A DNA stretch of 55,496 nucleotides from an uncultured Clostridia bacterium (GTDB lineage: Bacteria; Bacillota; Clostridia; Lachnospirales; Anaerotignaceae): positions 1 to 55,496 of the forward strand of contig CALWLF010000044.1 of assembly GCA_944381455.1 (NCBI GenBank). Direction: 5' to 3'. The position numbers were made by a program, and so were the translations under genes. Position 1 is the first letter of the stretch. The number at the start of each line of letters is the position of its first letter. Shown here one piece after another: positions 33,894 to 43,236 of this stretch. The notes below the pieces were generated by a model. That model did not search any database. It saw only the letters and a program-made list of their open reading frames with translations, and was not told where the DNA came from.

Positions 33894-36800
33894 ATGAATA
33901 TCAGACGTCTATACATTGAGAAAAAGGAAGGCTGCGATGTGGAAGCAAAGGGCCTTCTGGCAGACATCCGGGAAAATCTTGGCATTCAGGGACTGACCAA
34001 TGTTCGCCTCTTCATTCGCTATGACGTGGAAGGTATAGAAGATGCAGTTTATGAAGCGGCCAAAACCACCATCTTTTCTGAACCGCCGGTGGATGTGGTG
34101 TACGAAGAAAAGGTGGACTTTTCAAAGGGAGAAAAGGTCTTTGCAGTGGAATATCTGCCGGGACAGTATGACCAAAGGGCAGACTCTGCCATGCAGTGCG
34201 TGCAGATTATTTCCCAAAAGGACAAGCCCACCATTGTGGCAGCCAAAGTGATCGCTCTGGAGGGAAACATCACAGAGGAAGATGTGGAAAAAATCAAAAG
34301 CTACTGCATCAACCCTGTCGATAGCCGGGAGGCAGCGCTTTCCAAACCAAAGACGCTGGCCATGGATATGGTTTCGCCGCCGGACATTGCCATTTTTGAC
34401 GGGTTTATTGATAAAACACCGGAAGAAATTGCAGATTTGCGCAATCAGCTGGAAACGGCCATGAGCTTAGAAGATATGCTCTTTTGCCAAACATACTTCC
34501 GGGATGTGGAAAAGAGAAACCCAACGGCAACAGAAATTCGTGTCATCGACACTTATTGGTCTGACCATTGCCGTCATACCACATTCCATACGAAAATCGA
34601 AGACGTTTCCTTTGAAGAAGGATATTACACCAGCGCCATGGAAAAAGCCTACCAGCAGTATCTGGAGGAAAGAAAGGTGCTTTATGCTGGCAAGGACAAA
34701 GATATCTGCTTGATGGACCTGGCTGTGCTAGGCATGAAAGCGCTGCGGGCCAATGGCAAGCTGGATAATTTGGATCAGTCAGAAGAAATCAACGCCTGCT
34801 CCATTGTGGTCCCTGTGGATGTGGACGGCGTGGAAGAAGACTGGCTCATCATGTTTAAAAATGAAACCCATAACCATCCGACAGAAATTGAGCCATTTGG
34901 CGGTGCGGCCACCTGTCTTGGCGGCGCCATCCGCGATCCATTGAGCGGCAGAAGCTATGTGTATCAGGCCATGCGTGTCACCGGCAGCGGCGATCCCCGG
35001 GTGAAGGTGGAAGATACGCTGGAAGGGAAACTGCCCCAGCGCAAAATCACCACCGAAGCGGCCAGAGGCTACAGCTCCTACGGCAACCAAATTGGCCTTT
35101 CCACCGGCCAGGTGGCAGAAATTTATGATGAAGGCTTTGTGGCAAAACGAATGGAAATTGGCGCCGTCATTGCGGCTGCCAAAAAAGACCATGTGGTGCG
35201 GATGCGGCCGGAACCAGGCGATGTGATTATTTTAACGGGCGGACGCACCGGGCGCGACGGCTGCGGCGGGGCCACCGGCTCTTCCAAAGAACACACGGTG
35301 GAATCCATCCATACCTGCGGGGCAGAAGTGCAAAAAGGCAATCCCCCAACGGAACGGAAATTGCAGCGCCTCTTCCGTAACCCAGCAGTCAGCACCATGA
35401 TCAAACGCTGCAACGACTTTGGCGCCGGCGGCGTTTCGGTGGCCATTGGCGAATTGGCCGATGGATTGACCATTGAACTGGACCGGGTGCCCAAAAAATA
35501 CGAAGGCTTGGACGGCACAGAACTGGCCATTTCTGAAAGCCAGGAGAGAATGGCCGTTGTGGTGGCAAAGGAAAACGCCGAAGCCTTTATGCAATACGCA
35601 GCAGAAGAAAACTTAGAAGCAACCCAAGTGGCTGTGGTAACAGAGGAGCCAAGACTGGTGATGTACTGGAGAGGCAAAGATATTGTCAACATCTCTCGTG
35701 CCTTTTTGGATACCAACGGCGCAAAACAGACGACGACTGTCCGTGTGGCAGCACCGAAAAAAGCCGCTTATTTCGATACTCCTTGTGTAGAAGAAGAACA
35801 AATCGGGCATAATTGGAAGGAAGCATGGCTTTCAAACATGGGGCGGCTCAATGTAGCCAGCCAAAAAGGCCTGGTGGAACGGTTTGACTCCACCATCGGC
35901 GCAGGCACGGTGCTGATGCCCTTTGGCGGCAAGTACCAGCTGACGCCGGCAGAAGCCATGGCAGCCAAGGTGCCTCTGCTGGAAGGCGAAACCACAACGG
36001 CAACGCTGATGAGCTATGGCTATCAGCCGGAAATTGCCAAATGGAGTCCCTTCCATGGCGCCGTCTATGCCGTGGTGGAATCGGCAGCCAAAATTGTGGC
36101 TTCCGGCGGAAAACTGGACAGCATTCGCCTGACCTTCCAGGAATATTTTGAAAAACTGGGCACAGATCCAGAAAAATGGGGCAAACCATTTGCTGCTCTC
36201 GTTGGCGCTTTTCAGGCCCAGATGGAATTGGGCATCGCGGCCATCGGCGGCAAAGACAGCATGAGCGGCACCTTTATGGACCTTCATGTGCCCCCAGTGC
36301 TCACTTCCTTTGCCGTAGATGTAACGAAGATAGACCGGATTATTTCTCCGGAATTAAAACAGGCAGATAATCTGCTGTTCTTCCTGCCCATGAAACGGGA
36401 CGACAAAGACCTGCCAGACTATGACTATGCCAAAAAGCTGTTTGCTTTGGTGCATACCCTCATTGAGAAAAAAGTCTGCGTTTCTGCCCATACAGTCCGC
36501 GGCGGCGGCTTGGCAGAGGCCATTGCCAAAATGACCTTTGGCAATAAAATTGGGGTAGCATTGGATGACGATGTGGAAATGAAGTCGCTGTTTTTCCCAT
36601 CCTATGGTTCCTTTGTGTTGGAAATTGACAACAAAAAAGCCAAAGTCATCGACTTTATGGGCTTAAGCGCCCACTTGATCGGCCGGACGACAGAAGATGC
36701 TGTGATCCGTTGGAAAGAAGAAGAACTGCCGCTGGAAGCACTGTTAGAAGCATGGCAGGCGCCGCTGGAAAAAGTGTTCCCCACCAAAACGGCTCAAACA

Positions 36801-37667
36801 CCAGAAGGCAGCATTCCTTCCAGTGTATTTGAAAATACTGATTTTGGCCGTCCTTCCATCCAGCTGGCAAAACCACGGGTGTTCATCCCTGTGTTCCCCG
36901 GCACCAACTGCGAATATGATACGGCCCGCGCCTTTGAAAAGGCAGGCGCCATTGCCAAAACCCAGGTGGTTGCCAATATGAGTGTTTCGATGCTGGAAGC
37001 CAGCATTGAAAAAATGGTGGAAGAAATCCAAAGCAGCCAAATCATCATGATTCCAGGCGGCTTCAGCGCCGGGGATGAACCGGACGGCTCCGGCAAATTC
37101 ATTGCTGCCGTCTTCCGCAATCCGAAAGTGAAAGAAGCAGTAATGGACCTGCTGAAAAATAGAGATGGCTTGATGCTGGGCATTTGCAACGGATTCCAGG
37201 CATTGGTGAAACTGGGACTGGTTCCCTATGGTGAAATCCGCGACATGGATGCAGAAAGCCCAACACTGACCTATAACGCCATTGGCCGCCATGTCAGCTG
37301 CATGGTGCAGACAAAAATTGTTTCTAACCGGTCTCCATGGCTTTGGGGCACCAAGCCAGGCGATATTTACACCATTCCTGTTTCTCACGGGGAAGGCCGC
37401 TTCATTGCACCAAAAGAACAGCTGAAAGCGTTAATGGAACAAGGCCAGGTGGCCACGCAGTATGTGGACTTTGCCGGTAACCCAACCTATGACATCCGGT
37501 TTAATCCCAACGGCTCTATGATGGCCATTGAAGGCATTACCAGTCCTGACGGGCGTGTCTTTGGTAAAATGGGCCACTCCGAACGCATTGGACAAGGTGT
37601 GTTTCAAAATATTCCTGGAGAAAAAGATCAAAAAATCTTTGCCTCCGGTGTTGCCTACTTCAAATAA
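33894..37667 (+). CDS. purL: Phosphoribosylformylglycinamidine synthase, single chain
   Basis: A 1257-aa enzyme of purine synthesis that converts FGAR plus glutamine to FGAM. The N-terminal and linker part (to about 210) is followed by two AIRS-like halves with DTYWSDHCRHTTF, NETHNHPTEIEPFGGAATCLGG and GGKDSMSGTF, then a class-I glutamine amidotransferase: FPGTNCEYDTARAFEKAGA, nucleophile Cys1098 in LGICNGFQ, and the His/Glu part near PVSHGEGRF. This is the fused clostridial type; most Bacillota have separate PurS/L/Q. ATG 33894 has AGGGGA 8 bases upstream; a start at 33867 would add nine residues. Confidence 0.96.
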   Translation: MNIRRLYIEKKEGCDVEAKGLLADIRENLGIQGLTNVRLFIRYDVEGIEDAVYEAAKTTIFSEPPVDVVYEEKVDFSKGEKVFAVEYLPGQYDQRADSAMQCVQIISQKDKPTIVAAKVIALEGNITEEDVEKIKSYCINPVDSREAALSKPKTLAMDMVSPPDIAIFDGFIDKTPEEIADLRNQLETAMSLEDMLFCQTYFRDVEKRNPTATEIRVIDTYWSDHCRHTTFHTKIEDVSFEEGYYTSAMEKAYQQYLEERKVLYAGKDKDICLMDLAVLGMKALRANGKLDNLDQSEEINACSIVVPVDVDGVEEDWLIMFKNETHNHPTEIEPFGGAATCLGGAIRDPLSGRSYVYQAMRVTGSGDPRVKVEDTLEGKLPQRKITTEAARGYSSYGNQIGLSTGQVAEIYDEGFVAKRMEIGAVIAAAKKDHVVRMRPEPGDVIILTGGRTGRDGCGGATGSSKEHTVESIHTCGAEVQKGNPPTERKLQRLFRNPAVSTMIKRCNDFGAGGVSVAIGELADGLTIELDRVPKKYEGLDGTELAISESQERMAVVVAKENAEAFMQYAAEENLEATQVAVVTEEPRLVMYWRGKDIVNISRAFLDTNGAKQTTTVRVAAPKKAAYFDTPCVEEEQIGHNWKEAWLSNMGRLNVASQKGLVERFDSTIGAGTVLMPFGGKYQLTPAEAMAAKVPLLEGETTTATLMSYGYQPEIAKWSPFHGAVYAVVESAAKIVASGGKLDSIRLTFQEYFEKLGTDPEKWGKPFAALVGAFQAQMELGIAAIGGKDSMSGTFMDLHVPPVLTSFAVDVTKIDRIISPELKQADNLLFFLPMKRDDKDLPDYDYAKKLFALVHTLIEKKVCVSAHTVRGGGLAEAIAKMTFGNKIGVALDDDVEMKSLFFPSYGSFVLEIDNKKAKVIDFMGLSAHLIGRTTEDAVIRWKEEELPLEALLEAWQAPLEKVFPTKTAQTPEGSIPSSVFENTDFGRPSIQLAKPRVFIPVFPGTNCEYDTARAFEKAGAIAKTQVVANMSVSMLEASIEKMVEEIQSSQIIMIPGGFSAGDEPDGSGKFIAAVFRNPKVKEAVMDLLKNRDGLMLGICNGFQALVKLGLVPYGEIRDMDAESPTLTYNAIGRHVSCMVQTKIVSNRSPWLWGTKPGDIYTIPVSHGEGRFIAPKEQLKALMEQGQVATQYVDFAGNPTYDIRFNPNGSMMAIEGITSPDGRVFGKMGHSERIGQGVFQNIPGEKDQKIFASGVAYFK

Positions 37668-37695
37668 AAACGACCTGAGAGGAGTGTTTCCTGCG

Positions 37696-37797
37696 ATGAA
37701 AATTACAACTTTGGTTTTGAGCGCCGTTTCTTTGGCCGTTTCGGCTGCACTGTTGGTGTTTTCCATTGTGAATATCGTTTCTTCCACGGAAGAATGA
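37696..37797 (+). CDS. 33-aa single-pass membrane microprotein
   Basis: Predicted peptide of 33 residues: Met-Lys-Ile-Thr-Thr, then about 22 hydrophobic residues (LVLSAVSLAVSAALLVFSIV), then a polar acidic end. It lies between purL and gap, without a terminator on either side. GAGGAG is 12-13 bases before the ATG, a long spacing, which is why the confidence is limited. It is too short for the usual gene callers. Function unknown. Confidence 0.5.
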   Translation: MKITTLVLSAVSLAVSAALLVFSIVNIVSSTEE

Positions 37798-37803
37798 TGT
37801 TGA

Positions 37804-38835
<1,032 letters not shown>

Positions 38836-38865
38836 GTGCTGGATTGTTGTAATCATTAAAGAGAG

Positions 38866-38907
38866 AAAACAGGATTTCCTTGGAAACAGGGAAATCCTGT
38901 TTTTTTG
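38866..38907 (+). terminator. Rho-independent terminator of gap
   Basis: Perfect 11-bp stem ACAGGATTTCC / GGAAATCCTGT (38869-38879, 38890-38900) followed by seven T. Confidence 0.92.
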
Positions 38908-38921
38908 TTTTGTTGGAAGCT

Positions 38922-38958
38922 TTATTAGTTTACATAATTATATTATGTAAACTAATAA
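38922..38958. promoter_or_regulatory. 37-bp perfect palindrome, probable operator
   Basis: TTATTAGTTTACATAAT (38922-38938), TAT, ATTATGTAAACTAATAA (38942-38958): two 17-bp arms with a 3-base centre. It lies 20 bases upstream of the -35 of the L,D-transpeptidase promoter. It has no T run typical of terminators and its loop is only three bases; a binding site for a dimeric regulator is the simplest reading. Confidence 0.6.
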
Positions 38959-38978
38959 GTAAATTTACAGAAAATTTA

Positions 38979-39007
38979 TTGCAATTCGACAAAATCATCG
39001 GTATAAT
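38979..39007 (+). promoter_or_regulatory. Sigma-A-type promoter of the L,D-transpeptidase gene
   Basis: -35 TTGCAA (38979-38984), 17-base spacer, -10 TATAAT (39002-39007). Confidence 0.72.
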
Positions 39008-39041
39008 ATAGAGCGCACTAAAAAAGAAAGGATGATGTGCT

Positions 39042-40130
39042 TTGCGTGCTCATCGATGGATTTGCATTGTGATGGTCTTTTGCCTGCTGTTTTCTGTGCC
39101 TGTTTTTGGCGCAGAAGGGGAGGAGGAAGCACAGTATCGAATCGAAATCAGCTGTGCCGATAACCTTGTCGTTGTTTTTCAAGAGACGGCGGAAGGGGAA
39201 ACCTTGGTCCATACCTTTTGCTGTTCTGTTGGACCGGATACGCCTGGCGGCACCTTTACTACATCGGAAAAATATCCTTGGCGGTTTTTATTTGGAGACG
39301 TCTACGGCCAGTATGCCACACGCATTACAGGCAATATTTTGTTCCATTCGGTGCCGTATTATGAGGAAGATCCCTCCACATTGGAGTTTGAGGAATTTAA
39401 TAAACTGGGAACGCCGGCATCCATGGGCTGTATCCGCCTGCGGGTATGCGATGCGAAATGGATTTACGACCATTGCGCCATTGGTACGGAAGTGACCATA
39501 CAGGCGGAGCCCTTTGCAGCGTCCTATCCCGCACCAAACCGGACGGTGCTGGATACGACAGATGAAGAGAGGCGCGGATGGGATCCCACCGATCCAAACC
39601 CGGAAAATCCTTGGCGCGCTGATCTTTTTTTCCTGGAAGGAGAGGAAGTCACAAAGAAAGAGACTGCCGTTTGTGTAGATGGTAAGGAAGAGCATGTGGT
39701 GCTTTGGCATTATCAAGGCAGAAATTATGGCAGCTGGCAGCAGCTGCAATCCTTGTTTTCCACGGCCATGGTTCCAGCCGTATCTTCCAATGGCCAAGTG
39801 ATGCGTTTTGCATTTTCAGGCGAAGACGGCATAAAGGAAGAAAAAACAGATGTGATTGAACGCTGGTCTTTGATTTGCGGCAAAAAAGCTGTATCCAGCC
39901 AGGTGATCTGGCTGGATGGCGTGCCTTATTTTTCTTTGGGAGATGTGGCCCAGCTGTTTGAGGTCCCTTTGGTCTGGGATGAGGAAACGGGATATGGCAT
40001 TTCATCTTTTCCTGCCTTATTTGGTCCTGCTTTGCTTTGGCTGCATACATCTTTTCCCGTCCAAGAAGGCTCTTTTACCGTTTCCTTCCCTTGGACTCAA
40101 AAGAGAAATGCAAGCTCTGGCTATTTATGA
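39042..40130 (+). CDS. L,D-transpeptidase with C-terminal stalk-like domain
   Basis: A 362-aa exported protein. Residues 1-24 are a signal peptide. The YkuD catalytic domain covers about 30-160, with His102 and nucleophile Cys130 in the motif SMGCIRLRV; the reaction is a 3-3 peptide cross-link in peptidoglycan. The C-terminal part (about 220-325) resembles the copper amine oxidase N-terminal domain, as VIWLDGVPYFSLGDVAQLFEVPLVWDEET shows. TTG start with AAAGGA upstream. A palindrome lies in front of the promoter. It converges with the P-type ATPase gene and shares its terminator. Confidence 0.85.
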   Translation: MRAHRWICIVMVFCLLFSVPVFGAEGEEEAQYRIEISCADNLVVVFQETAEGETLVHTFCCSVGPDTPGGTFTTSEKYPWRFLFGDVYGQYATRITGNILFHSVPYYEEDPSTLEFEEFNKLGTPASMGCIRLRVCDAKWIYDHCAIGTEVTIQAEPFAASYPAPNRTVLDTTDEERRGWDPTDPNPENPWRADLFFLEGEEVTKKETAVCVDGKEEHVVLWHYQGRNYGSWQQLQSLFSTAMVPAVSSNGQVMRFAFSGEDGIKEEKTDVIERWSLICGKKAVSSQVIWLDGVPYFSLGDVAQLFEVPLVWDEETGYGISSFPALFGPALLWLHTSFPVQEGSFTVSFPWTQKRNASSGYL

Positions 40131-40147
40131 ATTTCTGCAATGACGAA

Positions 40148-40190
40148 AATGCCCTGTTTTACTTTTTACGTAAAACAGGGCATTTTTTAG
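40148..40190. terminator. Bidirectional terminator between L,D-transpeptidase and P-type ATPase
   Basis: Perfect 12-bp stem GCCCTGTTTTAC / GTAAAACAGGGC (40151-40162, 40170-40181) flanked by A-rich and T-rich runs. Confidence 0.88.
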
Positions 40191-42799
40191 CTGCGTTTGT
40201 TTTTTAAGCGCAGCAGTTGTATCAAAATTGTGGGAAGGACTGCCAAAAGCATAATCTGGCCATATTGGATCGGCAGCAGAGGGGCTACTTCAAAGAGTCC
40301 TTTTAAAGGCGGAAGCATCAATACGAAACCAAGCAAAAGTATGCCGCCGGCAAAGGCCAGCAGGGAATAGGGATTGGAAGTAAAGCCGATGGCAAAAATA
40401 CTTTCCTTGCCCCGACAGTTGAACCCATGAAAAAGGCGGGCCAGCGTCAGCGTAGCAAAGGCCATGGTGCTGGCTTGATCTGCACCGCCGCTTGATAAGC
40501 CCAGATAAAAGGCAGCCATGGCGGCTATGGCAATCAAAAGCCCTTGTGCTCCAATCCTGGCCAACAGCGGCCGGTCCAAGATGGACTGGCTGGGATCCCG
40601 CGGTTTTTGATCCAGTAAGCCATCCCTGGCCGGTTCCATGCCGATGGCAATGGCCGGCATACTATCGGTTAACAGGTTGATAAACAACAGATGCACTGGC
40701 GCAAACGGGGTGGGAAGATTGGCAATGGAGGCGTACAACACAGCTAAGATACCGGCTGTGTTGCCAGAAAGCAGAAACCCAATGGCGTTTTTGATGTTGG
40801 TATATACGCCCCGGCCATTGACAACGGCCTGGACGATGGTGGCAAAATTATCATCGGCCAAAATCATCGAAGCCGCATCTTTGCTGACTTCTGTGCCGGT
40901 GATGCCCATGGCAACACCAATATCGGCCTGCTTGAGGGCCGGGGCATCGTTGACGCCATCGCCTGTCATGGAAACAATGGCGCCCCGCCGCTGCCAGGCA
41001 GAGACAATGCGGATTTTGTGTTCCGGTGAAACGCGGGCATAGACAGAAACCTGGGGCAAGATGCGATCCAGCTGTTCCTCGCCCATGGCATCCAGCTCCA
41101 GTCCGTCCAGGGCCAAATCTCCCTCTTGAAAAATGCCAATTTCTTTGGCAATGGCAGTGGCCGTCACTTTGTGGTCGCCGGTGATCATGATGGTGCGAAT
41201 ACCGCCCCGGCGAGCATCTGATACGGCCTGGGCGCTTTCTTTGCGGGGCGGATCAATCATGGAGATTAACCCCACAAAGACGAAATCTTTTTCTTCTGCC
41301 AGGGTAAGGGGAGACGATGCATCGAGAGGACGAAACCCAAAAGAGAGCACCCGCAGGCCGTTTTCCGAAAAACGGCGGTTGGTTTCTTCAATGCGGGCCA
41401 CATCGTCCTTGGTGATGGGGCGGATTCCATCGGCAGTTTGGATCTGTGTGCAGCGGCGCAGCATTACATCCATGGCGCCTTTGGTAAAAAGCAGGCGCTC
41501 TTTGTGGATGGTATGCACGGTGCTCATCAGTTTCCGGTCGGAATCAAAGGCCAGTTCTCCCTGCCGGGGGTAAGAAGCGCGGTAGTCCTGTTCGGAAATA
41601 CCCAAGTCCCGCCCCAGCTGCACCAATGCCACCTCGGTGGGATCGCCAATGCCGCCTTCGGCAGTCACGGTGGCATCATTGGCCAAGAGGGCAATGGCGC
41701 ACAGGCGCTCTTTGGCAGGCGTATCCAAAGAAAAGTCGCTGCGGTCGATGCACTTGCCGTCGGTATAAAGATGCTGCACGGTCATTTTGTTCTGGGTTAA
41801 GGTGCCTGTTTTGTCGGAGCAAATCACCTGGACCGAGCCCAGGCTTTCTACGGCTTTCAAATCCTTGATGATGGCATTGGCCCGGGCCATTTTTTGGGTG
41901 CCCATGGCCAAAACAATGGTGACAATGGAACTGAGGGCTTCGGGAATGGCGGCAACGGCCAGCGCCACAGCAAACATCAAGCTATCCAGTAACGGCAGGC
42001 CGCTGCGGAAAAAGCTGAGAACAAATACAAAAAGACAAATGACAAGGATGACGATGGCCAGTTTTCCAGAAAAATCATCCAGGCTTTTTTGCAGAGGCGT
42101 TTTCCGCTGTTTTGTCTGGTTCATCAAAGCGGCAATGCGGCCAAGCTCGGTATCCATCCCGGTGGCCGTTACCACCATCAGCGCCCGGCCATAAGTGACC
42201 AGAGAGCCGGAAAAGACCATATTTTTTTGATCGCCCAAGGCCACTTTCTGGGCTGATATGGCCTCTGTGGTTTTTTCCACCGCCTCCGATTCCCCAGTCA
42301 AACTGCTTTCGTTTACTTTTAAGGAGTAATTTTCCAACAATCGGCCATCGGCCACCACCATGTCGCCGGCTTCCAATAAGATAATATCGCCGGGGACAAT
42401 GTTGGGGGAGGCCAGTTCCCTTTTTTCTCCATCCCGAAAGACTTTTGCTGTGGGGGAGGACATGGCTTTTAAACTTTCCAGCGATTTTTCTGCTTTTACA
42501 TACTGCACTGTGCCAAGCAGCGCATTGAGCAGCAGCACAGCCACAATCACCAGCGTGCTTTCATGATTTCCGGAAAGCAGAGAGATGAAAGCGGCAATCA
42601 GCAATATGATGACCAGTAAATCCTGAAACTGGGACAAGAAAAGCTGAGGGATGCTTTTCTTTGTTTCTTCCTGCAGTTTGTTTTGACCATATTGATGTAA
42701 TCTTTGTGCAGCCTCCTGCATGGAGAGGCCGTCTTTGGTGGTTTTCTGCGCCAAAAGCGTTTCTGCCACGTTTTTTTGATACCATTTTTTTTCGTCCAT
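40187..42799 (-). CDS. P2-type cation-translocating ATPase, likely Mn2+/Ca2+ efflux
   Basis: An 870-aa ten-helix P-type ATPase. An N-terminal cation ATPase domain, TGES at 168-171, IPEALS at 285-290 in TM4, DKTGTLTQN with phosphorylated Asp329, and GDGVNDAPALK are all present. It is closest in layout to PMCA-type pumps. In TM5 the segment reads GNTAGI, where SERCA has a Ca-binding Glu at the last position; TM6 keeps Asn and Asp (INLLTDSMP). So only one of the two SERCA calcium sites looks complete. The riboswitch in its leader points to manganese. ATG 42799 has AAAGGAAG upstream; longer readings lack support. Confidence 0.92.
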   Translation of the reverse strand: MDEKKWYQKNVAETLLAQKTTKDGLSMQEAAQRLHQYGQNKLQEETKKSIPQLFLSQFQDLLVIILLIAAFISLLSGNHESTLVIVAVLLLNALLGTVQYVKAEKSLESLKAMSSPTAKVFRDGEKRELASPNIVPGDIILLEAGDMVVADGRLLENYSLKVNESSLTGESEAVEKTTEAISAQKVALGDQKNMVFSGSLVTYGRALMVVTATGMDTELGRIAALMNQTKQRKTPLQKSLDDFSGKLAIVILVICLFVFVLSFFRSGLPLLDSLMFAVALAVAAIPEALSSIVTIVLAMGTQKMARANAIIKDLKAVESLGSVQVICSDKTGTLTQNKMTVQHLYTDGKCIDRSDFSLDTPAKERLCAIALLANDATVTAEGGIGDPTEVALVQLGRDLGISEQDYRASYPRQGELAFDSDRKLMSTVHTIHKERLLFTKGAMDVMLRRCTQIQTADGIRPITKDDVARIEETNRRFSENGLRVLSFGFRPLDASSPLTLAEEKDFVFVGLISMIDPPRKESAQAVSDARRGGIRTIMITGDHKVTATAIAKEIGIFQEGDLALDGLELDAMGEEQLDRILPQVSVYARVSPEHKIRIVSAWQRRGAIVSMTGDGVNDAPALKQADIGVAMGITGTEVSKDAASMILADDNFATIVQAVVNGRGVYTNIKNAIGFLLSGNTAGILAVLYASIANLPTPFAPVHLLFINLLTDSMPAIAIGMEPARDGLLDQKPRDPSQSILDRPLLARIGAQGLLIAIAAMAAFYLGLSSGGADQASTMAFATLTLARLFHGFNCRGKESIFAIGFTSNPYSLLAFAGGILLLGFVLMLPPLKGLFEVAPLLPIQYGQIMLLAVLPTILIQLLRLKNKRS

Positions 42800-42847
42800 A
42801 CAAACACTTCCTTTCAGAATAGATCTGCGGTGGGTGCTGCAGAGAAA

Positions 42848-42900
42848 TAAAAAAAGACTCCCCGCAACCAACCGGCATTGACGGCTGTTGCAGAAAAGTC
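42848..42900 (-). terminator. Terminator of the riboswitch expression platform
   Basis: Minus-strand stem GACTTTTCTGCAAC / GTTGCGGGGAGTC (with G-U pairs and a one-base bulge), then TTTTTTT. Its 5' arm overlaps the 3' strand of the aptamer's P1, so P1 and terminator exclude each other. Confidence 0.8.
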
Positions 42901-42982
42901 TTGTCACCGAAAGAATACGGCGCGCAATGCCAGGCAAAAAACCGTGATGTTGACAAAGCGGCTTATAACTACTCCCTTTTCT
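42892..42982 (-). ncRNA. yybP-ykoY manganese riboswitch (aptamer)
   Basis: Reading the minus strand, the transcript has AGAAAAGGGAGTAG at its 5' end, GTCAACATCAC in the middle, and GGTGACAAGACTTTTCT at its 3' end. These are the conserved blocks of the yybP-ykoY class. The P1 helix is AGAAAAG (42982-42976) pairing with CTTTTCT (42898-42892). The RNA sits directly before a cation ATPase gene, the usual partner. With Mn2+ bound, P1 forms and blocks the terminator, turning expression on. Assignment is from memory of the consensus; a covariance-model search would settle it. Confidence 0.85.
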
Positions 42983-42991
42983 ACAAAATTT

Positions 42992-43021
42992 ACTTTACCA
43001 CAAAAAGGAGAAAAAAGTCAA
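42992..43021 (-). promoter_or_regulatory. Promoter of the riboswitch-ATPase transcript
   Basis: Minus strand: -35 TTGACT (43021-43016), 18-base spacer, -10 TAAAGT (42997-42992). The start would fall about at 42985, immediately before the aptamer. Confidence 0.68.
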
Positions 43022-43167
43022 TGGGTTTTTATTTTTCAGTATTGCCTAAAACAATAAAAACATACCTGGGATGAAGAAAAAATAAAAGAAAAAAACGTTT
43101 TTTTGTTCAATAAATAAGGAGGAATTTGATTGTAAGATTTTTGTAAGGGCATTTAACCCCAGAAAAT

Positions 43168-43175
43168 GGTATACT
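43168..43175 (+). promoter_or_regulatory. Extended -10 promoter of the TPR protein gene
   Basis: TGGTATACT, with TATACT at 43170-43175 and no -35. The direct repeat TTCCAAT at about 43195 and 43209 and the palindrome TCCAATTGGA lie between it and the gene. Confidence 0.5.
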
Positions 43176-43236
43176 ATCTGCAAATAAGAACGATTCCAAT
43201 TGGACGGTTCCAATGTGGAAATAAGGGGGAGTACGT

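Larger units (their letters stand above)
42800..43236. other. Divergent leader and promoter region
   Basis: Contains, on the minus strand, the promoter, riboswitch and terminator of the P-type ATPase gene, and on the plus strand the extended -10 of the TPR protein gene. No gene is seen here. Confidence 0.8.
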
